DNA from: Mesorhizobium sp.
GTDB lineage: Bacteria; Pseudomonadota; Alphaproteobacteria; Rhizobiales; Rhizobiaceae
Reading direction: 5' to 3'
Assembly: GCA_004020875.1 (NCBI GenBank)
Contig: SAPZ01000001.1
Span: forward strand, 1-64,000
DNA length: 64,000 nucleotides
Program-made: the position numbers and the translations under genes
The notes under the pieces: generated by a model
What the model was told of the DNA's origin: nothing
Database searches by the model: none
The model's input: only the letters and a program-made list of their open reading frames with translations
Part shown: positions 1 through 9,027 of the stretch, one piece after another
Layout of the letters: every line of letters begins with the position of its first letter
How positions within the stretch are numbered: position 1 is the first letter of the stretch

Positions 1-37
1 GGCAACCTCACAGATCGCGACCACTCCCGAAAGGTGG

Positions 38-1258
38 TCAGGAAACACCGCTTACCACGCTGCCCTCCGAATGGCCGATCGTTGCCGGATGAACACGGCC
101 CGCCTCCCAAGCGGGCGCGGGCACCGTGGGCGTTACAATGACGTCGACATCGGACCAGGACGCCATCGCTCCCGATCGGAAGTCGGTCAGCGCATCGAAA
201 GCGTCGGCATAGTCGGCCGCAGACAGGGCAAAGCCCCGCCGGGCCATCTCTGCTGTCGCCGGCATCATCTCTTCTTGCCATCGGTCGGCAAAGCGGCGGG
301 CAATCCGAGCGGCCGCTGATGCGGTGAATACATCCCAGACAGGAGTTAGCTGCGACGGGGCGATCGGGGGCTGGATCTCTTTCACCTCATATCCGGCGCC
401 GGCAAATGACCGCACCGCCGCCTCGAAGCTTCTCAACACTGCGTCATCGGCCGTGTGGTCATCGACGCGGCAAAACCACCCGAGCCTCGGGCGTCCCTGC
501 GGGCAGTTGCCAAAGCGTAGCGACGACGGATCCCTGCGATCAGGACCAGCCAAGATGTCGTAGAGCAGGCGCATATCGCCCACCGTGCGGGCAAGAATGC
601 CCACCGTCTGAAAATCGTGCGACATCGGCGGAAAGCCGGGAAGCCTAGGAATACGTCCATTGGAAGGACGCAGCCCAACCAGGCCGTTATAGGCGGCTGG
701 CATGCGGGTTGAGCCGCCGGCGTCGGTAGCGAGCGCGAATGGACAAAGGCCGGCAGAGACAGCCACGGCCGACCCTCCGCTCGACCCTCCTGACGTCAGA
801 CGCGTGTCCCATGGCAGTCTGGTCGATCCTGTGAGGCGACTTTCCGTCCTGCCGGACGCAGCGAATTCCGGCGTTGTTGTCTTGCCGAGCAGGATGGCGC
901 CGCCGGCACGCAGCCGCTCGATGCAGATATCATCATAAGCGGGAACGAAATCCCGGTAGAGCAGGCTTCCCCAGTGCGCTGGCATGCCGGCGACGAAGAT
1001 GTTGTCCTTGATGGCGATTGGCAGGCCGTCGATCCAACCGAACCTGCGCCCGCTGCGCTGGCGTTCGGTCGCCGCGTCGGCCTGGCTTCTGACCGCATTG
1101 ACGTCAAGATCGACGAAGGCATTGAGGGACGCGTCTAGCCGCGAAATGCGATCGAGATAGACCTCAGCGAGCTCCCGGGGCGTCACGCCGGCTTGCGCAA
1201 TCATGCGAGACAGGCTGGCGGCGTCGCTCTGCCAAAGGGGAATGGCGGTCGCGGTCAT
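38..1258 (-). CDS. Amidase-signature hydrolase, C-terminus shortened
   Basis: Amidase-signature (AS) family enzyme, expected to hydrolyse a carboxamide or urea-type C-N bond in the cytoplasm. The Ser-cisSer-Lys triad is visible: Lys84 in IAIKDN, the GGSSGGS loop at residues 157-163, and Ser183 in DAGGSTR. The start at 1258 is chosen because the ATG overlaps the stop of the upstream cyclase gene (ATGA). The 406-residue product stops soon after the conserved TPTVPAPAWEA segment, so it lacks roughly the last 60-80 residues usual in the family. In the +1 frame near positions 1-60 the translation contains FLTTF, reminiscent of the missing part, so a frameshift is possible. It is the last visible gene of a minus-strand operon with the cyclase and dehydrogenase. 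The substrate is unknown. Confidence 0.8.
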   Translation of the reverse strand: MTATAIPLWQSDAASLSRMIAQAGVTPRELAEVYLDRISRLDASLNAFVDLDVNAVRSQADAATERQRSGRRFGWIDGLPIAIKDNIFVAGMPAHWGSLLYRDFVPAYDDICIERLRAGGAILLGKTTTPEFAASGRTESRLTGSTRLPWDTRLTSGGSSGGSAVAVSAGLCPFALATDAGGSTRMPAAYNGLVGLRPSNGRIPRLPGFPPMSHDFQTVGILARTVGDMRLLYDILAGPDRRDPSSLRFGNCPQGRPRLGWFCRVDDHTADDAVLRSFEAAVRSFAGAGYEVKEIQPPIAPSQLTPVWDVFTASAAARIARRFADRWQEEMMPATAEMARRGFALSAADYADAFDALTDFRSGAMASWSDVDVIVTPTVPAPAWEAGRVHPATIGHSEGSVVSGVS

Positions 1259-1944
1259 TCGAACATGGCGACGGCGCGCATAGGCCCCGCCGTTCCTCCA
1301 CGGATCTTGAGAGGGAAGCCGATGAACGTGAAATGGCCGCGGCCAACAAGGCGCTCGAGATTGTCCAGGCACTCGATATGGGTGATGCCCCTTTCGGCGC
1401 AGATCATGTGCGCCAGCAGGTTGAGTTCCCCGGCCGGAGCGGGGCTCATCGCTTCGACGCCGAACAGATTGACGCCCGTGTCGGCCAGCCAGTGCACTGC
1501 ATCCGGTGCAAGTCCCGGAAAGTCCGTCTCATAACCCGGGGTCCCGCGCAGCCGGATGTTGGTTGCCATGTAAAGCAATACCGCATCTCCGGCTGATAGC
1601 GGTTCGCCGGTTCGCGACACGGCCTCTGCGAGTTCCTGCGGCGACACGGCGTGGCGGAGCGGTATGTGCGACAGATCGAGGCAAAGCCCCTGGCAGAAGA
1701 AGCGCTCCAGCGGCAACAGTTCGATCGAGGCAGCCCCCGGAGCGGGGTCGAAATGCAAGGGCGCGTCGACATGCGTACCGGTATGATCGCCCATCGACAG
1801 GCGCAGGGAGGCAGCGCTATGGACGGTGCTGCCGAAGGTGACCTTCTGGGTATGGTCGTTCCATTGGTCGATGGCCACCGCCGGCTGGCTCGGATGAACC
1901 TGCATGCCGACGAAGATCTCGCTGCTCAGATCGATGAGCTCCAT
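1255..1944 (-). CDS. Cyclase family hydrolase (kynurenine-formamidase-like)
   Basis: A 229-residue member of the cyclase / kynurenine formamidase superfamily, metal-dependent enzymes that hydrolyse amides, formamides or lactone-like bonds. The signature GDHTGTHVDAPLHF (around residue 52-65) supplies the metal-binding His and Asp residues. Length fits the family. The stop overlaps the start of the amidase gene, which implies translational coupling. The pairing of two C-N or C-O hydrolases in one operon points to stepwise hydrolysis of one substrate. That is an inference, and no specific substrate can be assigned. Confidence 0.8.
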   Translation of the reverse strand: MELIDLSSEIFVGMQVHPSQPAVAIDQWNDHTQKVTFGSTVHSAASLRLSMGDHTGTHVDAPLHFDPAPGAASIELLPLERFFCQGLCLDLSHIPLRHAVSPQELAEAVSRTGEPLSAGDAVLLYMATNIRLRGTPGYETDFPGLAPDAVHWLADTGVNLFGVEAMSPAPAGELNLLAHMICAERGITHIECLDNLERLVGRGHFTFIGFPLKIRGGTAGPMRAVAMFE

Positions 1945-1991
1945 GTCCAGATACCACCAGGCTGGATCGATGATTGCGTTTCGCCGTGGAT

Positions 1992-2891
1992 CTAGGCGTG
2001 CGTTATGTCGGCGCGCCGTTCGAAAATGCGCACAAGCTCCGAATAGTCGGCGCCCATGCCCAACTCCTTGCCTCCGTCGCTAAGTGCGCGATGGACCTGG
2101 TCAAGCAGGGGCGTCTCTATCGACAGCCGATCGGCGAGTTCGGCAGCAATACCCACATCCTTTGAAATCAGGCCGAATGTGAAGTTGGCACGGAAGCGGC
2201 GGGTGACGACTTCGCTTACGAAGACAGCTTCGGTGCTGACATTGCGTCCCGAAGACGCGTTCAGCACGTCGACAATCAATTTTGGATCGAGACCGAACTT
2301 CTCGCCCACGACATAGGCTTCGGCTGCAGCAACAAAGCCGGCCCCCAGGACATAGTTGTTGAGAGCCTTCATCGCGTGGCCGGTGCCGAGCGCGCCGGTG
2401 CGGAAAATCCGGGCACTCATCAGGGAAAGAACCGTGGCTGCCCGGGCCGCGAGCTCCTCATCGTCGGCGCCCAACATGATCGACAGGGTGCCATCAATTG
2501 CCTTGGGCGTTCCTCCCGAAACCGGCGCATCAACAACGCCTATGTGGTAATGGGCAAGCTCTTCAGCCAGTTGCCGGGTCAGCAGCGGTTCGGCCGAACT
2601 TGTGTCTATGACCAGGCTGCCGCGCGGCAGCGCATCGGCAATACCACTGTCGAGCAGCGCCTGCCTGACGATCTTTCCGTTGGGCAGCATGGTTACGACA
2701 ACCTCGACGTCCGCGAAGGCGTTTGCCTTGCTGCCGTCTGCGACGGCGAATTCCCTGACAAACCCCTCCTGACGGCCGGCGTCGGCGTCGCGAACGACAA
2801 GCGTCGCGCCTTTTCGGGCCAGATTGGCTGCCATAGGCCGCCCCATATTGCCCAATCCGATGAAGCCTATCTTCGCTGGCATCTGAGTCAC
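1992..2891 (-). CDS. NAD(P)-dependent 3-hydroxyisobutyrate-dehydrogenase-family oxidoreductase
   Basis: A 299-residue beta-hydroxyacid dehydrogenase. The N-terminus carries the dinucleotide-binding motif IGFIGLGNMGRPMAANL, followed by VSGGTPKA, typical of the 3-hydroxyisobutyrate / tartronate semialdehyde reductase family. A helical C-terminal domain contains the conserved Lys region (MKALNNYV). It would oxidise a 3-hydroxy acid, or reduce the corresponding semialdehyde, with NAD(P). The start could be 2891 or the internal ATG at 2882. It heads the minus-strand operon with cyclase and amidase and is divergent from the SnoaL-like gene at 3175, sharing a 283-bp promoter region. The exact substrate is unknown. 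Confidence 0.85.
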   Translation of the reverse strand: MTQMPAKIGFIGLGNMGRPMAANLARKGATLVVRDADAGRQEGFVREFAVADGSKANAFADVEVVVTMLPNGKIVRQALLDSGIADALPRGSLVIDTSSAEPLLTRQLAEELAHYHIGVVDAPVSGGTPKAIDGTLSIMLGADDEELAARAATVLSLMSARIFRTGALGTGHAMKALNNYVLGAGFVAAAEAYVVGEKFGLDPKLIVDVLNASSGRNVSTEAVFVSEVVTRRFRANFTFGLISKDVGIAAELADRLSIETPLLDQVHRALSDGGKELGMGADYSELVRIFERRADITHA

Positions 2892-3090
2892 GTTTCGAAT
2901 CTCCAGAACTCTTTTACGCGGGGAGGGCGCGCACTGCCTTCGATCACGCAGCGCCGAGCCCGATTTGCCGCTTCGGCATCATCCGTAGCACTATGAAGGG
3001 AAATTTCAACTCGATTTATCAGTGCGAAATTCCAATTCACGAAATGCCGCTGCGCGCTACCGTGCATTTTGCGATAAATGAGGAAACTTT

Positions 3091-3101
3091 TGAAAATTTC
3101 A
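3091..3101. promoter_or_regulatory. Palindromic candidate operator in divergent promoter
   Basis: The 283-bp AT-rich region 2892-3174 between two divergent transcription units contains the perfect 11-bp palindrome TGAAAATTTCA. A partial copy GGAAATTTC lies about 90 bp upstream and TTGAAAATTC just downstream. TGAAA half-sites are common in RpiR-family operators, and an RpiR gene lies at 9028-9975, so control by that regulator is plausible. This is inferred from the motif only. The segment ATCTTGCTT that follows also occurs in the promoter region before the cupin gene near 10.1 kb. Confidence 0.35.
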
Positions 3102-3174
3102 TCTTGCTTGAAAATTCTTTTCATGCTTTGTCACAGGTAACGCTGAAGAGCAACGGGATAAGAGGCAAGCCCAG

Positions 3175-3567
3175 ATGAGCGACCATGACCGGGGACGCGA
3201 AATTCACAGGCTGGAGCAGCTGCGACACGCAGCAATGCTGAATGGCGACATCGGCGCTCTGGATGACCTGATGGGGCAGGAGTTCGTCTACACGCACTCC
3301 GACGGCCATCGCGACAGCAAGCAGGAATATCTGAGAAAGCTTGGTGACCGCGTCTTCTATTTCTCCTCAATGGAACAGCCGGAGGAGGACATAAGGATCA
3401 ATGACGGGTCAGCCCTGGTTTTCGGACGAATGCTGGCACAGGTCCATGTGCCCGGCGCCGGGCTGACCAAGACGTTGAACAACTCATACCTCGCGGCTTA
3501 CGGGCTCCTGGATGGCCAGTGGAAGATCCTGGCCCTGCAGTCCACGCCCATCCCAGCCAACAGCTGA
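3175..3567 (+). CDS. SnoaL-like / nuclear transport factor 2 family protein
   Basis: A 130-residue alpha+beta barrel type protein of the NTF2/SnoaL-like (DUF4440) group. Recognisable features are the N-terminal helix with LDDLMGQEFVYTHSDGHRDSK and the C-terminal strand pattern WKILALQSTPIP. Members are small ligand-binding proteins or isomerase/hydrolase-like accessory enzymes, and the specific role here is unknown. It leads a plus-strand run (aldo/keto reductase, ThDP enzyme, CaiB, kinase) and is followed 39 bp later by the aldo/keto reductase. Likely a helper or tailoring step in the same catabolic pathway (inference). Confidence 0.7.
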   Translation: MSDHDRGREIHRLEQLRHAAMLNGDIGALDDLMGQEFVYTHSDGHRDSKQEYLRKLGDRVFYFSSMEQPEEDIRINDGSALVFGRMLAQVHVPGAGLTKTLNNSYLAAYGLLDGQWKILALQSTPIPANS

Positions 3568-3606
3568 GTGCGATGTCCGCTCGCAGGTGCCAGGAGACAT
3601 ATTGCC

Positions 3607-4575
3607 ATGAAATACACTCAGCTTGGACGCTCAGGGCTCTCGGTCAGCAGGCTTTGCCTGGGGACAATGAATTTTGGTCCGGTGACGCCGGAACCGGATG
3701 CGCACCGCATCATGGATGTTGCGCTCGAAAACGGGGTCAACTTCTTCGATACGGCCAACGACTATGGCCGTCACACCGGCAAGGGCAGAACTGAAGAGAT
3801 CATCGGTGACTGGTTCAGGAGCGGTGGGGGGCGCCGCGAGAAGACCGTTCTTGCCACCAAGCTCTACGCGCCGATCGGTGAGTGGCCCAACGACGGGAAG
3901 CTGTCGGCTCTCAATATTCGCAATTCGCTCGACGCAAGCCTTCGGCGCCTGAAGACCGACCATGTTGATCTCATCCAGTTTCATCACATTGACCGGAGCA
4001 CGCCCTGGGATGAAATCTGGCAGGCGATTGACGTCGCTGTCATGCAGGGCAAGGTCATCTACACCGGCAGCAGCAATTTCGCAGCGTGGCACATTGCGAT
4101 GGCGCAGGAGACAGCGCTCCGACGTCAGGCATGCGGGCTTGTTTGCGATCAATCCTTCTACAATCTGTTCACCCGCGACATCGAACAGGAGATCATTCCG
4201 GCTCTCAGGCACTATGGAATGGGTCTGATCCCCTGGTCGCCGCTCAACCAGGGACTACTTGGCGGGATCCTGCGGAAGGAACCGGGACATCGCCGGCTGG
4301 AGGGCAGGGCGGCAGCGGCTCTTGCTACCCACAGAGCGCAGATAGAGCAATACGAGGCCTTGGCAGATAAGATCGGCCAGCACCCGGCCGAAATCGCGCT
4401 GGCGTGGCTGTTATCCCGTCCTGTTGTGACGGCGCCGATTGTCGGACCACGCACGCTCGAGCAGCTCACGTCTGCGCTTAGGGCAATCGATCTGGCGCTT
4501 GATCAGGAAACCCTCAACGAGCTCGACTGGATTTTCCCTCCGCGCAAAGAGGCGCCGGAGGCCTTTGCCTGGTAG
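3607..4575 (+). CDS. Aldo/keto reductase
   Basis: A 322-residue NADPH-dependent aldo/keto reductase. The catalytic tetrad can be read: Asp48 (FFDTA), Tyr53 (NDYGR), Lys85 (LATKLY) and His126/127 (QFHHID). The C-terminal cofactor motif IVGPRTLEQL is typical of the YajO/Tas-like branch. The start at 3607 is preferred over the longer reading frame because MKYTQLGRSGL is the family N-terminus. It reduces or oxidises a sugar or carbonyl compound. It sits between the SnoaL-like gene and the ThDP enzyme in the same orientation. Confidence 0.88.
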   Translation: MKYTQLGRSGLSVSRLCLGTMNFGPVTPEPDAHRIMDVALENGVNFFDTANDYGRHTGKGRTEEIIGDWFRSGGGRREKTVLATKLYAPIGEWPNDGKLSALNIRNSLDASLRRLKTDHVDLIQFHHIDRSTPWDEIWQAIDVAVMQGKVIYTGSSNFAAWHIAMAQETALRRQACGLVCDQSFYNLFTRDIEQEIIPALRHYGMGLIPWSPLNQGLLGGILRKEPGHRRLEGRAAAALATHRAQIEQYEALADKIGQHPAEIALAWLLSRPVVTAPIVGPRTLEQLTSALRAIDLALDQETLNELDWIFPPRKEAPEAFAW

Positions 4576-4591
4576 TGCCGGAATACCGGCA
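4576..4591 (+). terminator. Short hairpin after aldo/keto reductase
   Basis: Perfect inverted repeat TGCCGG-aata-CCGGCA immediately after the aldo/keto reductase stop codon. There is no T-tract, so it is a weak terminator or an RNA-processing hairpin separating two parts of the operon. The 110 bp to the next start otherwise hold nothing recognisable. Confidence 0.3.
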
Positions 4592-4701
4592 TTCGAGGTC
4601 TAGCTTTCACTGCGGCGGGTGTCCGCATTGCCATGACGTACCGGCCCAGCCGGAAGACGTTGCAACCGCCGCGCTTTGCGCTGGCACTGTGCGAGGATGA
4701 A

Positions 4702-6396
4702 ATGACAGCTTCAAAAACCGGCGGCGAACTGGTCGTCGAAATGTTGTGCTCTCTTGGTGTGAAATATGTCTTCGGCGTGGTTGGCGGCCAGACGCTGGCG
4801 ATCACCGATGCCATCATCGACAACCCCGACATCGAGTTCGTTCATACCCGTCACGAAGGTGCGGCCGCAGTGATGGCCGATGCCTACGGGCGTCTGACAG
4901 GCACGCCGGCGGCCTGTATATCCACGACGGGGCCAGGTGCAACGAACCTTATTACCGGTGTCGGCGGCGCGTTCCGCGATTCAAGTCCGGCCTTCATCCT
5001 CACCTGCAACAATCATGGCGAAAATATCCACAAGGACGATGCGCAGAACGCCGATCATGTCGAGCTTCTCAGGCCTCTGACGAAATACAGCAGGCTTGTG
5101 GCCTATGCGTCGTCGCTCAAGCAGGCGATGGAAGAAGCCTATATCAATGCCATGACCGGCAATCCAGGCCCCGTCCATCTCGACTTTACACGCGACATGA
5201 TCGAGGGCGTCGTGGCGAACCCGCCGGTTATCCCGAAGGTCCACCCCGCCCGCAAATGGGTATGTGAGCGTCCATCAGCCAACCAGCCAAGTCTGGCGCG
5301 CGCAGCCGGGATGATCCTGTCGGCAGATCGTCCCGTCATCTGGCTGGGTAACGGCGGCAACCGCAGCGCCGGCGGCGATGCCGTTCTGGCATTCGCCGAA
5401 GCGCTAAACATCCCGGTCGTGACGACATTCAACGGAATAGGCGCGGTGCGGACTACCCACCCGCTGGTTTTCGGAGCCGTCAGCCGGATGGGCACAAATC
5501 TGTCGACGCAGGTCCTGAACGAGGCAGATCTGGTCATTGCGTTGGGCAACAGTCTCAACGCGGTCTCGACCACACGATGGAAGCGCAAGCTTCCCGCGAT
5601 ACTGCAGGTCGACATCGATCCAACAATGATAGGCCGTTACTACGCGGAAACAACGACCGGTATCGTAGCGGATCTGAAGTCATTCTGCGATGATATCCTC
5701 GAGGCGCTAGCCCCTGAGGCCGACAAGGCGAAGTCCGGACGCGCCGACTGGATTGCAAAACTTCAGGCCGCCCGGAAGGCGTGGTGGGCAAGTACCGAAC
5801 CAACCAGGGACTCGCCCCAGGGCGTGCTTTCACCGGCAGACATCGTGCGGGCGCTCCGCGACGCCAGCCCCACTGATACACTGCTCATTCCGGATGCAGG
5901 CAACCCCGGCGTTTGGTCCTTCCTTTGGGAAGTCACTGAGCCGAACAGCTACATCAAGCCGGTCGGCTTCGGCAACATGGGCTTTGCCCTACCCTCGGCG
6001 ATAGCGGCAGCGCTGATTGATCCCAAGCGACCGGTCCTGGCATTGATCGGCGATGGCTCGCTCGGGATGAGCCTCGGGGAGCTTGAGACGCTCGCGCGGG
6101 TCGGTGGACGGGTCTGCATTGTGGTGCTGAACGACTCCAGCTACGGCAACATCCGGCAGGAACAGGAACTGCATTTCAATGGTCGCACCATCGGTGTCGA
6201 CTTCAACAGGATAGACTTCGGCCAGGTGGCGCGTGGTATGGGTGTGGACGGCGAGGTGATATCTGATCTCGACGCGTTGGTCGCCCGGGTAAAAGCGGTT
6301 TTCCAGGGCGATCGGCCTGCGCTTGTCGATGTTCCCCTGGATCGTAGCGTCAATGCATGGACATATCCGGCGTTCGTGCCGCACCAGGTTCAGTAG
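4702..6396 (+). CDS. Thiamine-diphosphate-dependent enzyme, acetolactate-synthase-like
   Basis: A 564-residue ThDP enzyme of the acetohydroxyacid synthase / 2-hydroxyacyl-CoA lyase superfamily. The PYR domain has the cofactor-activating Glu52 (HTRHEGAAAVMADAYG), a central domain follows, and the C-terminal PP domain has the ThDP/Mg motif GDGSLGMSLGE near residue 450 with NDSSYGN. The start at 4702 is supported by the upstream GAGGA. The CaiB-type CoA-transferase starts 11 bp after its stop. A ThDP lyase next to a family III CoA-transferase resembles oxalyl-CoA decarboxylase or 2-hydroxyacyl-CoA lyase modules. It could therefore cleave or decarboxylate a 2-keto or 2-hydroxyacyl-CoA (inference). 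It is probably not a housekeeping acetolactate synthase, since no small subunit is nearby. Confidence 0.85.
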   Translation: MTASKTGGELVVEMLCSLGVKYVFGVVGGQTLAITDAIIDNPDIEFVHTRHEGAAAVMADAYGRLTGTPAACISTTGPGATNLITGVGGAFRDSSPAFILTCNNHGENIHKDDAQNADHVELLRPLTKYSRLVAYASSLKQAMEEAYINAMTGNPGPVHLDFTRDMIEGVVANPPVIPKVHPARKWVCERPSANQPSLARAAGMILSADRPVIWLGNGGNRSAGGDAVLAFAEALNIPVVTTFNGIGAVRTTHPLVFGAVSRMGTNLSTQVLNEADLVIALGNSLNAVSTTRWKRKLPAILQVDIDPTMIGRYYAETTTGIVADLKSFCDDILEALAPEADKAKSGRADWIAKLQAARKAWWASTEPTRDSPQGVLSPADIVRALRDASPTDTLLIPDAGNPGVWSFLWEVTEPNSYIKPVGFGNMGFALPSAIAAALIDPKRPVLALIGDGSLGMSLGELETLARVGGRVCIVVLNDSSYGNIRQEQELHFNGRTIGVDFNRIDFGQVARGMGVDGEVISDLDALVARVKAVFQGDRPALVDVPLDRSVNAWTYPAFVPHQVQ

Positions 6397-6407
6397 GAGA
6401 GGTTTCC

Positions 6408-7607
6408 ATGACAGAGGGGGGAGGCGCCCGCCCGCTCCAGGGAGTACGGGTCCTGGATCTCTCTCGTTTTATCGCCGGGCCGATCTGCGGCCAGATACTC
6501 GGCGATTTCGGAGCGGAGGTTGTGAAGGTCGAGCGGCCGGGAGGCGAGGATTCCAGGCATCACGCCCCCTATTTCAAGGGCGAAAGCCTTTTCACTATGC
6601 TCTACAATCGCAACAAATACGGGATAACGCTCGACACACGTCATCCGAGGGCGCTCTCCATCCTCGAGAAGCTCATCGGTTGGGCCGATGTGGTGATCGA
6701 AAACTATCGCCCGGGAACGATCGAGCAGATGGGCATAGGCTATCAGCGCATGCGCGAGCTCAGGCCCGATATCATCCTGGTATCAATTTCCGGCTTCGGT
6801 CAGACTGGGCCGGACTCAAGACGTGCGCTTTTCGATGCAATCGCGCAGGCGTCATCCGGGCTGATGAGCATCACCGGCGACCCTGATGGCGCGCCGACAC
6901 TTACCGGCACTTATGTGTCCGACTACGTCACCGGCTACCAGGGTGCGATGGGAGCCTTCGGGGCGATCATGCACAAGTGGCGAACCGGCGAAGGACAGAT
7001 GGTGGATGTCGCCTCGCTCGATTCATCCTTTGCCCTGCTTGGAACTCGCCTTATCGCGCAGCTGATGCTCGGCAAAGCCATGCCGCGCAGCGGCTCGCGC
7101 GACCTTCTGACCGCACCGGTGAATGTGTATTCCTGCCTTGACGGGTCGATCTATATACAGGCAGGAACACAATCGCTGTTCCCGAAACTGTGCAGGGTAA
7201 TCAGGCGACCTGATCTGATCGACGATCAGAGATATGCCAGCGTCGATGCACGCATGCTGCATCAGGCAGAACTCGAGGCGATCGTAGCCGAATGGTCGGC
7301 CGGGCAGACGGCCTTCGATATCGCGCGGCAGCTTGATGACGCAGGCATTCCGAATGCCAAGGTGGCTACGGTCGCAGATGTGGCGGCATCGCCCCAGATC
7401 AGGGCTCGCGGCATGATAACCGAGATCGAGCACGCGAGCCTTGGCACGCTGCGATTTCCTGCTTCGCCGATCAAGATGGAAAGGTCACCTCTGGATACAT
7501 ACAAAGCGCCCCCGACCGTCGGAGAAGACAACAATGAGGTGTACTCGCGCATCCTGGGGATGAGCGGCGAGGAAATTGCCGAATTGCGCAGCAGTGGAGC
7601 GATCTAG
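6408..7607 (+). CDS. CaiB/BaiF-type (family III) CoA-transferase
   Basis: A 399-residue family III CoA-transferase that moves CoA between carboxylic acids. Visible are the N-terminal VLDLSRFIAGPICGQILGD, the NYRPG loop and the catalytic Asp143 in FDAIAQASSGLMS. The start at 6408 follows a clear AGGAGAGG ribosome site. It lies directly downstream of the ThDP enzyme and abuts the FGGY kinase. It is similar in its N-terminus and active-site segment to the second CaiB enzyme at 23899, so the region carries two CaiB paralogues that probably act on related acids (inference). Confidence 0.88.
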   Translation: MTEGGGARPLQGVRVLDLSRFIAGPICGQILGDFGAEVVKVERPGGEDSRHHAPYFKGESLFTMLYNRNKYGITLDTRHPRALSILEKLIGWADVVIENYRPGTIEQMGIGYQRMRELRPDIILVSISGFGQTGPDSRRALFDAIAQASSGLMSITGDPDGAPTLTGTYVSDYVTGYQGAMGAFGAIMHKWRTGEGQMVDVASLDSSFALLGTRLIAQLMLGKAMPRSGSRDLLTAPVNVYSCLDGSIYIQAGTQSLFPKLCRVIRRPDLIDDQRYASVDARMLHQAELEAIVAEWSAGQTAFDIARQLDDAGIPNAKVATVADVAASPQIRARGMITEIEHASLGTLRFPASPIKMERSPLDTYKAPPTVGEDNNEVYSRILGMSGEEIAELRSSGAI

Positions 7608-9023
7608 TTGGCGCCCACACATGTACTGGCCATCGACGTCGGCTCGTCCTCGCTCAGAGCGGGCATTTTTCTGCCGACCAGCGAAAGGGTGGCTCATGCC
7701 CGGCTGCCGCGCAATGATGCTTTGTCAGGCCTTAATTTCGATGCCGACCGTCTCTGGGAACAGGTTGGTGCCTGCGTGAACCTGCTCCCGGCGGGTCTGC
7801 GCAGCCTCGTCGAGGCGATCGGGGTGACCGCGCATATCGGATCGGTGTTCCTTGACAGGTCGCTCAACGTGCTGGCCAGGGCCAGCGGCTGGGCGGACGC
7901 GTCGGGTGTCGACATCATCGCCTCGAAACTTGGCGGGAACATCGAGCGGTTGCTCAGGGTGACCGGCCGGCCGGTGCTAACGGGCGGGCCGGTGGCAGCA
8001 GCGCTGGCATTGCGTGCGCAGAGTGCGCGGGGGTTTGACGCGATCGCCCATCTTGCGTCGCCGAAAGATTTCATCAACGCCCGGCTCACCGGCGATGTGA
8101 CAACGGATTCCACATCGGCGGCTTATTTCGGTGCTTTCGATGCGTATGGCCTCAAGTGGAGCGAGGAAATCCTGCGGGAGCTGGGCCTCGGCGCAGCCGT
8201 GCTTCCTAGGGTGCAGCCATCGATCACCGTCGCCGGAGCCCTCCAGGAAAGCGTGGCACGCCACCTGGGCTTGCGTAGTGGCCTTCCCGTGGCCGCCGGT
8301 GGGCCCGATGGAACGGTGGGTGCTTCTTTCGTGCTTGGTGGCCGGAGCGATCACATCGCGGACATATCGGGAACTACCGATGTCCTTGTGCGGGTGGTAA
8401 CAACACCGCCGGCATGGTCAAGCAGCATCCTGATCAACCCCTATGTCGACAGCCGGCGCTGGACGGTTGGCGGGTCGACGGGTGGCACAGGTGGCGCGCT
8501 TGCCTACTGGTCGATGATGCTTGGCCTCGATGCTGCACATGGGCCAGCCTTCGAGGAGGAAATTTCGTCGGTTCCGATCGGTGCACTCGGCCTGGTCATG
8601 AAGCCGTTTCTCACGGGTAGTCGCTTCCCCCGGTGGCGCCGCGACGACAGGGGGGCGGTACTGGGCGTCGGTGAACAGCATGGAAGGGCGCACTTTCTCA
8701 GAGCGGCGGCCGAGTCGATCACGTTTGTGGCCCGGGAAGGAATTGACGTACTGGCGCCGGAACCTGGTGTGCCGATCATTCTGGCCGGTGGCATTGCCAA
8801 ATCGACCCTGCTGGCGCGAATGCGCGCCGACATACTCGGGCGGCCCGTTCTCGTAGTGGATGAACCCGACGTCAGCCTGTCGGGTGCGGCGCGCCTGGCG
8901 ATCATGGCCATCGAAGGCGTGGTCTCAAAGCCATCGATGCGCCCGGCTGTGAGGCTGATCGAACCTGATCCGGATGCAGTCAGGCTGTACGAGGAGCTGT
9001 ACAGAAGCTGGCAGGAAAACTGA
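7608..9023 (+). CDS. FGGY-family carbohydrate kinase
   Basis: A 471-residue sugar kinase of the xylulokinase/gluconokinase (FGGY) family. Phosphate-binding motif IDVGSSSLRAGIF lies at the N-terminus. The second domain has GGPDGTVGASF and ISGTTDVLV, and a nucleotide-binding stretch ILAGGIAKS is near residue 390. The frame opens with TTG directly after the stop of the CoA-transferase, with GGAG about 10 bases upstream, so a TTG start with translational coupling is likely. It converges with the RpiR regulator, leaving a 4-bp gap. A sugar kinase next to an RpiR (SIS-domain) regulator suggests that its phosphorylated product may be the inducer. The sugar cannot be named. Confidence 0.85.
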   Translation: MAPTHVLAIDVGSSSLRAGIFLPTSERVAHARLPRNDALSGLNFDADRLWEQVGACVNLLPAGLRSLVEAIGVTAHIGSVFLDRSLNVLARASGWADASGVDIIASKLGGNIERLLRVTGRPVLTGGPVAAALALRAQSARGFDAIAHLASPKDFINARLTGDVTTDSTSAAYFGAFDAYGLKWSEEILRELGLGAAVLPRVQPSITVAGALQESVARHLGLRSGLPVAAGGPDGTVGASFVLGGRSDHIADISGTTDVLVRVVTTPPAWSSSILINPYVDSRRWTVGGSTGGTGGALAYWSMMLGLDAAHGPAFEEEISSVPIGALGLVMKPFLTGSRFPRWRRDDRGAVLGVGEQHGRAHFLRAAAESITFVAREGIDVLAPEPGVPIILAGGIAKSTLLARMRADILGRPVLVVDEPDVSLSGAARLAIMAIEGVVSKPSMRPAVRLIEPDPDAVRLYEELYRSWQEN

Positions 9024-9027
9024 CGCG

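Noticed and set aside
4633..4701. Upstream extension of the ThDP enzyme from an ATG at 4633
   Set aside because: The added 23 residues are not family-like, and GAGGA is well placed only for the ATG at 4702.
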